DNA of 7,813 nt from contig JAHFFL010000023.1 of the NCBI GenBank assembly GCA_023247955.1, positions 1 to 7,813 of the forward strand. The letters are read 5' to 3'. A program made the position numbers and the translations under genes. Below are positions 1-6,401 of the stretch, one piece after another. Each line of letters starts with the position of its first letter. Positions within the stretch are counted from its first letter, which is position 1. The notes under the pieces are model-generated. The model was not told the origin of the DNA. It was given only the letters and a program-made list of their open reading frames with translations, and ran no database searches. The stretch is from Candidatus Omnitrophota bacterium (GTDB lineage: Bacteria > Omnitrophota > Gorgyraeia > 2-02-FULL-51-18).

Positions 1-8
1 AAGGCGGG
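1..8 (+). promoter_or_regulatory. Ribosome binding site of smc
   Basis: AAGGCGGG at the very edge of the window differs by one base from the AAGGAGG consensus. It ends 5 nt before the TTG at position 14. It supports that TTG as the true start, since no ATG is available until residue 61 and the reading frame is otherwise open to the left edge. Confidence 0.55.
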
Positions 9-13
9 TTCTA

Positions 14-2941
14 TTGCTTTTTAAACGATTGGAACTGCTCGGATTTAAGTCTTTCGCGGACAAGACGACGATCGAATTTGACGCGGGCGTCACGGCCATT
101 GTCGGGCCGAACGGCTGTGGAAAGTCCAACATCTCCGACGCGATACGTTGGATCTTGGGCGAGCAAAGCGCCAAGTCCTTGCGCGGCGCACGCATGGAAG
201 ACCTCATCTTCAACGGCACCGCGACCAAGGAGCCCCTCGGCCTCGCCGAAGCGTCGCTGACGCTTTCCAACGAATCCCGTCTCTTGCCGGTGGATTATGA
301 AGAAGTCACGATCACGCGGCGTCTGTACCGCTCGGGCGAGAGCGAATACCTGCTGAATAAAAATCTCGTCCGACTTCGTGACATTCACGAGCTTTTGATG
401 GGCACCGGCATCGGCATCGAAAATTATTCGCTCGTCGAGCAGGGCAAGATGGACAGGATTTTGAACGCCAGGCCCGAAGACCGCCGCGAAATTTTCGAAG
501 AAGCCGCCGGGATCACGAAGTACGAATTCAAAAAAAAAGAGGCATTGCACAAACTGGAGCAAACGGAGGCCAACCTCTTACGCGTGAGCGATATCATCCA
601 AGAGGTCAAACGTCAGATCTCGACCCTGGAGCGCCAGGCGAAAAAAGCGGAGGCCTACAAGACCGAGTTTGAAAAACTCAAATCTCTGGAGCTGGCGGTC
701 GCTTCAAGAGAGTTTTTGATTTTTGAGGACAGGCGTCAGGCCAGGGAGCAGGCGGCGGCTGCCTTAAAAGAAAAAGAACTGGAGTTTTCGGCGACGGTTC
801 AGGAGGTTGAAAAAAAAGTGACCGAAGGAAAAGAAAAAAACAGCGCGCTCGATCAAGCGCTGCGGGCGACGCAAGACCGCGGCGCCGCGACGGATCAGGA
901 GATCCGCAAGTCCCAAGACCGGATTCTGCTGAACCGGGAGCGTATCGGCGAGTTGACCGAGAGGGCGGGAAATCTTGCCGCGCAGATCGAATCCGCCCAG
1001 CATCGCAACGAAGAATCCCGGTCGGAGACGGAGCGGTTGGGCCAGGAATTCGAGCTTATCCGCCAGGAAGAATCCGAGGGGCTGGTTTTTTTAAATTCGG
1101 CGGAACAGTCCTTTCGTGAGTTCGAGGCCGAGATTCAGCGCTCCACGGGTGAAGAAAATACGATAAAAGAAAGAGTGTCGATCCTCGCGGCCCAAAGGGC
1201 GCGGTATCAGGCCGAGTTCGCAAAGGTTCGCGCTCAGCAGGCCGCGCAGGGGTTTCGGCTTAAGAAAATCAAACAGGAGGAAGAATCCCTGCTCCGGGAA
1301 ATTCGCGAAAGCGATCCCAGTTTTGCCGGGACGCTGTTTGGTCCGGCCCCGTTTGAGGGGCCGTCCTCGGCCTTTTCACGGCTGGCGCTTCGTAGTCAGA
1401 TCTTCAAGCAGAAGATTCTCGCTATCTTTAGGGCCATGTTCGAGAAAAACCGCTCAGTCCCCGGCGCCGAGGAAGAGACGGAGATCGACGCGGAGATAAA
1501 AAATTTCAGTGAGGAGTTGTCGAAAATCCAGACCGGCCTGTCGGATGAGCGCAGCCGCCGGCGGCATGAAGAACGTCTGCGCCTGTTGGCGTCGGAAACC
1601 CAAGAAGCCGCGACCGAGCAAAACGCGCTGGTAGAAAGAGAAAAGCAGGTAGAAGCCGAAGAGTCTCTCTCCGCCGAAGAAGAAAAAGCGCAAAACCTCC
1701 TTTTGGCGCAAGCGAGCCGGAAGATACAGGGGCTCATGGCCGATAAAGAGCAGTTGCTTGTCCGTTTGACCGAGACCCGGTCCAAACAAAGCCACTGCAC
1801 GGCCCGCCGCGAGAAAATAGAAAAGGATAAAAACTGGATCAGCGATCTGCGCGCGCGGGAGCTCGGTCAGCTGGTGAATTATGAGCGTGAGCGCGAGGAA
1901 TCCGGCGTCAAGCGAGTCGAGCTTGAAAAGGAAAATGAAAGGCTGGAGTCGGAGACTGCCTGTCTCTCCGGCGGCCGTGATGCACTGCTGCTTGAGATGG
2001 AGTCCGTGCGCCTCCAAAGAGAACAGCGGCTCGAGGAGCTGGCCCTGGCCGAAAAAGAAGCGGCCGAAAAACGGAGCTTTCTGAATTCAGTGCGCGACCA
2101 GGCGCATGTGCTTGAGCTTGAAGGCGCCAAGATCTGTTTTGAGATCGATCGGCTGAAAGAACGGGTTTTTAACGCGTATCAAATGGATTTGCTCGTTCAA
2201 GCCCAGAGGCGGGAAATCGAAGATGCTGCTGCCGCATGCCTTTCCGGGAAAGACCTTGATCTGGAAAAGGCCAAATCCGAGATTCACGCGCAGAAAGAGA
2301 AATTGAACCGGCTCGGCCCGGTGAATCTGGTGGCGATCACCGAACATGACGAGATGAGACAGCGTCATGAATTCCTCATCGGTCAGGAAAAAGATTTGGT
2401 TCAGGCGAAAGAAGATCTTCGCAAGGCGATTGTGAAGATCAACCGTACGACGCGGGAGATGTTTACCGAGGCCTTCGCGCAGATCCAGAAAAACTTCGGC
2501 GAGTATTTCAAGGTCCTTTTTGGCGGCGGCTCGGCGGAGCTGGTGCTGCTCGACGAGGGCGACGTGCTCGAAAGCGGCATTGAGATCGTAACGCGCCCGC
2601 CGGGAAAGAAACTTCAGAACATTTCATTGCTATCCGGTGGGGAGAAGGCGCTGACGGCAGTGGCGCTCCTTTTTTCGTTGTTTAAGTTCAAACCCAGCCC
2701 TTTTTGCGTGCTTGATGAGGTGGACGCGCCGCTGGATGAGTCGAATATCGACCGTTTCTGCAGCGCGCTCAAGGAATTTATTTCCGGCTCTCAGTTTATT
2801 CTGATCACGCACAACAAACGGACGATGAATTTAGCCGACGCGCTTTATGGGATCACGATGGCCGAAACCGGCGTGAGCCGGGTAGTCTCGGTCCGTTTTT
2901 CGGACAAGAAGGTGAAAGACAAACAAGAGGTCTTGGTTTAA
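14..2941 (+). CDS. smc: Chromosome segregation/condensation ATPase SMC, hingeless short form
   Basis: This is an ABC-type ATPase that organises and segregates the chromosome, normally as a dimer with ScpA and ScpB (not in this window). The TTG start is chosen because it begins the canonical SMC N-terminus (KRLELLGFKSFADKT). The N-terminal head has Walker A GPNGCGKSN (31-39), R-loop around R57 and Q-loop Q143. The C-terminal head starts near 761 and has signature LSGGEKA (873-879), Walker B VLDEVDAPLDE (899-909) and switch His H933. Charged coiled coils span about 170-432 and 488-760. The protein is 975 residues, against about 1150-1200 usually. No hinge domain is visible: residues 433-487 are a Pro/Gly/Phe-rich linker with a basic amphipathic helix. 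All five prolines between residues 155 and 768 lie there. The four cysteines of the second coil form no CxxC pair, which argues against a Rad50 zinc hook. The frame is open throughout, so this is not a frameshift. Family assignment is secure; the behaviour of the linker is unknown. Confidence 0.96.
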   Translation: MLFKRLELLGFKSFADKTTIEFDAGVTAIVGPNGCGKSNISDAIRWILGEQSAKSLRGARMEDLIFNGTATKEPLGLAEASLTLSNESRLLPVDYEEVTITRRLYRSGESEYLLNKNLVRLRDIHELLMGTGIGIENYSLVEQGKMDRILNARPEDRREIFEEAAGITKYEFKKKEALHKLEQTEANLLRVSDIIQEVKRQISTLERQAKKAEAYKTEFEKLKSLELAVASREFLIFEDRRQAREQAAAALKEKELEFSATVQEVEKKVTEGKEKNSALDQALRATQDRGAATDQEIRKSQDRILLNRERIGELTERAGNLAAQIESAQHRNEESRSETERLGQEFELIRQEESEGLVFLNSAEQSFREFEAEIQRSTGEENTIKERVSILAAQRARYQAEFAKVRAQQAAQGFRLKKIKQEEESLLREIRESDPSFAGTLFGPAPFEGPSSAFSRLALRSQIFKQKILAIFRAMFEKNRSVPGAEEETEIDAEIKNFSEELSKIQTGLSDERSRRRHEERLRLLASETQEAATEQNALVEREKQVEAEESLSAEEEKAQNLLLAQASRKIQGLMADKEQLLVRLTETRSKQSHCTARREKIEKDKNWISDLRARELGQLVNYEREREESGVKRVELEKENERLESETACLSGGRDALLLEMESVRLQREQRLEELALAEKEAAEKRSFLNSVRDQAHVLELEGAKICFEIDRLKERVFNAYQMDLLVQAQRREIEDAAAACLSGKDLDLEKAKSEIHAQKEKLNRLGPVNLVAITEHDEMRQRHEFLIGQEKDLVQAKEDLRKAIVKINRTTREMFTEAFAQIQKNFGEYFKVLFGGGSAELVLLDEGDVLESGIEIVTRPPGKKLQNISLLSGGEKALTAVALLFSLFKFKPSPFCVLDEVDAPLDESNIDRFCSALKEFISGSQFILITHNKRTMNLADALYGITMAETGVSRVVSVRFSDKKVKDKQEVLV
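1344..1363 (+). repeat. Perfect 7-bp inverted repeat inside the smc linker
   Basis: CGGCCCC (1344-1350) and GGGGCCG (1357-1363) are exact reverse complements around a 6-nt loop. The hairpin lies exactly where the hinge would be encoded. There is no following T-run, so it is not an intrinsic terminator. It may be no more than GC-rich coding sequence (it encodes part of GPAPFEGP). Confidence 0.5.
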
Positions 2942-4128
2942 CCGGTTTTGAGATTTACGGCGGGGAGCGGTTTTTTATACGCCCGGACCTGGTTTTTGCC
3001 GCTTCGTTTGGATTCGTAAAGCGCGCCGTCCGCGCAGAAGATCAGTTTGTCCTTGTCCTCCGCGTCTTCCGGAAACGAAGCAACCCCGATGGAAACCGTG
3101 ATCAGCCGCAAGGTTTTTCCCTCACGCGCCGTTTGGGTATGAATGAGGTTTTTTAAGCGTTCAGCCAGCCTGATCGCCTCGGCCTTTGTTGTGTCGGGGA
3201 GGATCGCCGCAAATTCCTCGCCGCCGTAACGCGCCAGGTGATCCATGCGGCGGATCACGGTTTTCGCCAGACTCGTGAGGTATTCGAGTGCTTTGTCGCC
3301 GGCCTGATGGCCGTAAGTGTCGTTGTAAGTCTTGAAATCATCCACGTCGAACACGAGGATGCTCAGAGGTCTTTGGGCGAGTTTGGCTTCTTTGATTTGT
3401 TCCTCAAGCAGCCGTTGGAAATGACCGTGGTTCCACAGCTTGGTGAGAGAGTCCTGCTGGGAAGTGACCACGACCTCGCTGAAGGTCTTCGCGTTTTCCA
3501 GTGCCAACCCCGCGTGGTCGGCCAGCATCATGATTCGCCGCAGGTCGGCTTCGTCCATGGCTTTTTTGGTTGTGATGTTGTCTATCAAAAGCACCCCGAT
3601 TGCCTGGTTTTTCCCCCGTAGCGGCACCACCGCGAACTGGGAAATCCCCAGGTTTCTGAGATTCAGGTTGGAGAGCTCGTGGGCAGCGTCCTCCTGCCCG
3701 ATCAGGTAGGGCTGGTTGTGTATCATGGCTTTTGCAAGAACGCCGTAAGATTTTTCGATGGGGATTTTGATTTGGCTGATGATCTTATTGAGCTCGACGT
3801 CAATCTTCTTGCCGGACTTGTGATAAACGTCCAGCAGTCCCTCGAGCGTGATTTTATTTTCTTCGATCATCTTCCAGACAATCGGCGAGGCCTCGGGATG
3901 CGTGGGGCCGATTCCCATCCTACCCTCGATCTGCGTGCCGGTCTCATCGACGAGAAAAAGGATGGCCCGGTTGTAGCCCAGCCCTTCGTGGCTGGTGATA
4001 GCGCTGAGGATCAGGTAAATGACCTCATCCAAGAGCAGAGTGGTGCGGATGAGGTTTCCGATTTCGTAAAGCAGAAGCAGCTCTTGACGAGTTTTTTTGA
4101 GTTCTTCTTGTAATCTAAGTTCTTCCAT
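2938..4128 (-). CDS. GAF-GGDEF diguanylate cyclase
   Basis: This is a predicted cytoplasmic enzyme making cyclic di-GMP from two GTP; no signal peptide or membrane segment is seen in 396 residues. Residues 1-30 form a short helix or coil, a GAF-type sensor spans about 31-212, and the GGDEF domain about 222-386. Cyclase motifs look intact: DSLTKLWNHGHF (226-237), the metal-binding segment FDVDDFKTYNDTYGH (260-274) and the active-site loop GGEEF (302-306). R293 and D296 form the RxxD inhibitory site six residues before that loop, as in PleD, so product feedback inhibition is expected. The GAF part contains a longer insert (about 78-130) than minimal GAF domains, and its ligand cannot be told from sequence. 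The gene converges on smc, with overlapping stop codons, and diverges from the quinone operon. The ATG has no Shine-Dalgarno sequence. I see no gene symbol I can justify. Confidence 0.9.
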   Translation of the reverse strand: MEELRLQEELKKTRQELLLLYEIGNLIRTTLLLDEVIYLILSAITSHEGLGYNRAILFLVDETGTQIEGRMGIGPTHPEASPIVWKMIEENKITLEGLLDVYHKSGKKIDVELNKIISQIKIPIEKSYGVLAKAMIHNQPYLIGQEDAAHELSNLNLRNLGISQFAVVPLRGKNQAIGVLLIDNITTKKAMDEADLRRIMMLADHAGLALENAKTFSEVVVTSQQDSLTKLWNHGHFQRLLEEQIKEAKLAQRPLSILVFDVDDFKTYNDTYGHQAGDKALEYLTSLAKTVIRRMDHLARYGGEEFAAILPDTTKAEAIRLAERLKNLIHTQTAREGKTLRLITVSIGVASFPEDAEDKDKLIFCADGALYESKRSGKNQVRAYKKPLPAVNLKTG

Positions 4129-4196
4129 AGTAAGATATTAGCACATTTTTTTTGAAAAAACTAGAGCGCAGGAAAGGAAAACACCCCGTCATTTCG
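4129..4196. other. Divergent intergenic region between the GGDEF gene and ubiE
   Basis: This is the only real intergenic space in the window. It is AT-rich on its left side (T8 at 4146-4153 followed by GA6) and must hold the leftward promoter. A rightward promoter is not clear: the best -35/-10 pair I find, TTGTAA (4109-4114) and TAAGAT (4131-4136) with a 16-nt spacer, matches only 4/6 at each box. AGGAAAGGA at 4170-4178 looks like a Shine-Dalgarno sequence but lies about 18 nt from the preferred ubiE ATG. Confidence 0.5.
4135..4143 (-). promoter_or_regulatory. Candidate extended -10 promoter of the GGDEF gene
   Basis: Read on the minus strand this is TGCTAATAT: a TGn extension followed by TAATAT, a 5/6 match to TATAAT. 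An A8 tract and a T6 tract lie just upstream and could act as an UP-like element. No good -35 is seen, which extended -10 promoters tolerate. The transcript would begin at or within a few bases of the ATG at 4128. Confidence 0.35.
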
Positions 4197-4919
4197 ATGA
4201 GCAAGGCCTTAGTCCAGCCGCCCAGTTCCGATGAAATCCGCTCCATGTTCGACCATTTGGCGGGTCATTATGACCTTTTTAACCATTTGACCAGCGCTGG
4301 AATGGCCGGACGGTGGAGGGGCTGGACGCTTGAGCCGGTGCGGCCAGGCATGCGCGTGCTGGATTTGGGCTGTGGCACCGGAGATTTGTCGCTAGGGGCC
4401 GCCCGGAAGGTGGGAGACGGGGGACAGGTGGTTGGACTTGATTTCTCAGAGCCTATGCTGGCCGTGGCCCGGCGGCGGCTGGAGAAAGGAAACGGCGCTT
4501 TTGCCGGCCGCGTGAGGTTTGTGCGAGAGAAGGCCGAGAGCCTGCCCATCGAGGAAAGGCCCTACGATATCGTGGTGTCGGGATTTGTTTTGAGAAACCT
4601 CTATGAGAATATACGACCCATCCTTTCGGGAGTTTACCGCTCGCTCAAAGACGGAGGACAGATCAGTTTTTTGGACATGACCGATCCCGAACAGCCGTGG
4701 AAGCGTTTTCTGTGGAGGGCGTACATGAATTTCATCCCCGCGCTGTACGGCAGGGTGCTTTTTGGCAAGGAGTATCCCCGTTTATACATCACCGAATCGG
4801 CCAAGCGTTTTTTGCGTGCCCCTGAATTTGTGAAAACCCTTGAGGCGGCGGGTTTTAAACGCGTCCGCACGCGCTCGTTCCTGTGCGGGGTCATCACCTT
4901 GTATCAAGCTGTCAAGTAA
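4197..4919 (+). CDS. ubiE: UbiE/MenG quinone C-methyltransferase
   Basis: This is an SAM-dependent class I methyltransferase that places the ring methyl group on the prenylated quinone precursor (demethylmenaquinone to menaquinone, or the equivalent ubiquinone step). The product is 240 residues, normal for the family. The family N-terminus IRSMFDHLAGHYDLFNHLTS is at 14-33. The SAM-binding loop LDLGCGTGD is at 55-63, the acidic residue that holds the SAM ribose is D82 in GLDFSEPML, and the family motif GFVLRNL is at 129-135. YITESAKRF (198-206) and a C-terminal GVITLYQAVK complete the match. I chose the ATG at 4197; an in-frame TTG at 4152 would add 15 mostly basic residues not typical of the family and has no ribosome site. 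First gene of the quinone operon, ending 9 nt before ubiD. With no UbiG or hydroxylases nearby, a menaquinone role is more likely than ubiquinone. Confidence 0.92.
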   Translation: MSKALVQPPSSDEIRSMFDHLAGHYDLFNHLTSAGMAGRWRGWTLEPVRPGMRVLDLGCGTGDLSLGAARKVGDGGQVVGLDFSEPMLAVARRRLEKGNGAFAGRVRFVREKAESLPIEERPYDIVVSGFVLRNLYENIRPILSGVYRSLKDGGQISFLDMTDPEQPWKRFLWRAYMNFIPALYGRVLFGKEYPRLYITESAKRFLRAPEFVKTLEAAGFKRVRTRSFLCGVITLYQAVK

Positions 4920-4922
4920 GGA
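4918..4922 (+). promoter_or_regulatory. Ribosome binding site of ubiD
   Basis: AAGGA begins inside the ubiE stop codon (TAA, 4917-4919) and ends 6 nt before the TTG at 4929. It fixes the TTG start of ubiD, which has no in-frame ATG until residue 44, and suggests translational coupling to ubiE. Confidence 0.6.
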
Positions 4923-4928
4923 ACCGCT

Positions 4929-6401
4929 TTGAAGCGAGCCTATAAAAATTTATCCGAATTTATACGAGCGCTTGATAAAGCGGGAGAGTTGGTCCGCGTC
5001 TCAAGAGAGGTGGACGCGGAGCTTGAAATCACCGAGATCACGGACCGCGTCTCCAAAATGCCGGGCGGAGGCAAGGCGCTTTTTTTTGAGAATGTGAAGG
5101 GGAGCCGCATTCCGGTTTTGATCAACGCATTTGGATCGTCCAAGCGCATGGCGCTGGCGCTGGGCATGGAAGATCTCGAGGAAGCGGCGCGCGCGATCGA
5201 CGAGCTTTTGTCGGTGCAGGGAATGCCAAAGGACTGGAAAGGAAAGACCCGGCTTCTCGGCCAGCTTTTTGATCTCTCCAAGGCCCCGCCGCGGCTGGTT
5301 TCCAAAGGCGCCTGCCAGGAAGTGGTGCTTAACGATCATTTCAAGCTTTCCGATTTTCCGATTCTCAAATGCTGGCCGCACGACGGGGGACGATTTATCA
5401 CGCTGCCGCTGGTGATCACCAAAGACCCCGAGACCGGGCGGCGCAACGTCGGCGTGTACCGCCTACACGTTTACGACGACAGGACAACCGGCATGCACTG
5501 GCAGACGCAGAAGGACGGCGCTGTTCATTCGGAGAAAGTCAAAAGCCGCTCGCAGCGTCTCGAAGTCGCCGTCGTGATCGGCGCGGATCCGGCCACTGTT
5601 TTTTCCGGCGTGGCGCCGCTGCCTTATGGTCTGGACGAGCTTCTCTTCAGCGGTTTTTTGAGGCGCGCGCCGGTGGAGCTGGTGCGTTGTAAGACGATTG
5701 ACCTTGAGGTGCCCGCAGAAAGCGAGATTGTACTTGAGGGTTTTGTCGATCCCCAGGACCTGCGTCCCGAGGGGCCTTTCGGGGACCACACCGGCGTGTA
5801 TACCCCGGTGGAACTTTTTCCGGCGTTTCACGTGCGCTGTGTGACGATGCGCAAGAACCCGGTGTATCTGACGACGATTGTCGGAAGACCGCCAATGGAG
5901 GATTACTACATGGGAAAGACCATCGAACGGACCTTTTTACCCATTCTTAAAAAACAACTGCCCGAGATCGTCGACATGAATTTTCCGATGGAAGGGACGT
6001 TTAATAATGCCGTGATCGTTTCCATCGATAAAACGTATCCGTATCAGGCGAGAAAAACCGCGCACGCGGTCTGGGGCCTGGGCCAGCTTTCATTCACGAA
6101 AGTGGTGGTTCTTGTGGACAAGAGCGTCAATGTCCACGATCTGTCGGCGGTGGCGCTGGCCGTATTCAACAACATCGACCCCAAGCGCGACCTCTTTTTT
6201 GTCGAGGGCCCGGTGGATACGCTGAATCACGCCGCGCCGGTCAGGGATTTTGGATCGAAGCTGGGCATCGACGCGACCAATAAATGGAAAGAAGAGGGCT
6301 ACACCCGCGTCTGGCCCGAAGAAATCGAGATGGATGATGCGACCAAACGCAAAGTTGATGGAGTGTGGAAAGAGTTGGGGATTGATAAAAATTCCAGATA
6401 A
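4929..6401 (+). CDS. ubiD: UbiD-family prFMN-dependent decarboxylase (MqnL-like)
   Basis: This is a cytoplasmic decarboxylase that removes the aromatic carboxyl group from the prenylated ring, using prenylated FMN made by UbiX. Its 490 residues match the usual length (E. coli UbiD about 497). The TTG start is backed by a well-spaced AAGGA and by a typical UbiD opening (YKNLSEFIRALDKAGELVRV). The flavin and metal segment NVGVYR (173-178) supplies N173 and R178; the second metal Glu is E237 in LDELLF. The catalytic motif EGPFGDHTGVY (281-291) supplies E281 and D286, which with R178 give the acid-Arg-acid catalytic set of this family. C-terminal GSKLGIDATNKW (442-453) is also a family hallmark. 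Oddity: in the HWQxHK segment (190-195) the last His is Gln (Q194); by alignment with E. coli UbiD and fungal Fdc1 this is a third metal-site residue. It lies in an operon with the prenyltransferase and UbiX. The exact substrate (menaquinone or ubiquinone precursor) is inferred from context. Confidence 0.93.
   Translation: MKRAYKNLSEFIRALDKAGELVRVSREVDAELEITEITDRVSKMPGGGKALFFENVKGSRIPVLINAFGSSKRMALALGMEDLEEAARAIDELLSVQGMPKDWKGKTRLLGQLFDLSKAPPRLVSKGACQEVVLNDHFKLSDFPILKCWPHDGGRFITLPLVITKDPETGRRNVGVYRLHVYDDRTTGMHWQTQKDGAVHSEKVKSRSQRLEVAVVIGADPATVFSGVAPLPYGLDELLFSGFLRRAPVELVRCKTIDLEVPAESEIVLEGFVDPQDLRPEGPFGDHTGVYTPVELFPAFHVRCVTMRKNPVYLTTIVGRPPMEDYYMGKTIERTFLPILKKQLPEIVDMNFPMEGTFNNAVIVSIDKTYPYQARKTAHAVWGLGQLSFTKVVVLVDKSVNVHDLSAVALAVFNNIDPKRDLFFVEGPVDTLNHAAPVRDFGSKLGIDATNKWKEEGYTRVWPEEIEMDDATKRKVDGVWKELGIDKNSR
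6367..6374 (+). promoter_or_regulatory. Candidate ribosome binding site of ubiA
   Basis: GGAAAGAG lies inside the 3' end of ubiD and ends 7 nt before the TTG at 6382. It favours that TTG over the upstream in-frame ATG at 6358, which has no purine-rich site before it. Confidence 0.4.

Noticed and set aside
1305..1475. Frameshift or broken gene as the reason for the missing hinge
   Set aside because: One open frame runs from the N-terminal to the C-terminal head with coiled-coil composition on both sides. A clean in-frame assembly deletion cannot be fully excluded from sequence alone.
1454..2017. Long minus-strand reading frames opposite smc (also 1396-1800, 11-562, 6421-7131)
   Set aside because: They are antisense shadows of strongly conserved genes, with Phe/Leu- or Arg/Ser/Gln-rich low-complexity translations and no recognisable domain.
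2891..2905. GTCCG-TTTTT-CGGAC inverted repeat near the end of smc as a terminator
   Set aside because: The stem is only 5 bp, it lies before the stop codon, and no T-run follows on either strand.
14..2941. Rad50/SbcC or MukB identity for the SMC-like gene
   Set aside because: The N-terminal FKSFADKT, FEEAAGI and C-terminal LGPVN and LSGGEKAL motifs are those of bacterial SMC. There is no CxxC zinc hook and no MukB-like head.
4152..4196. N-terminal extension of ubiE from the TTG at 4152
   Set aside because: The added 15 residues are basic, not typical of UbiE, and no ribosome site precedes the TTG. I kept the ATG at 4197, though its own ribosome site is poorly spaced.
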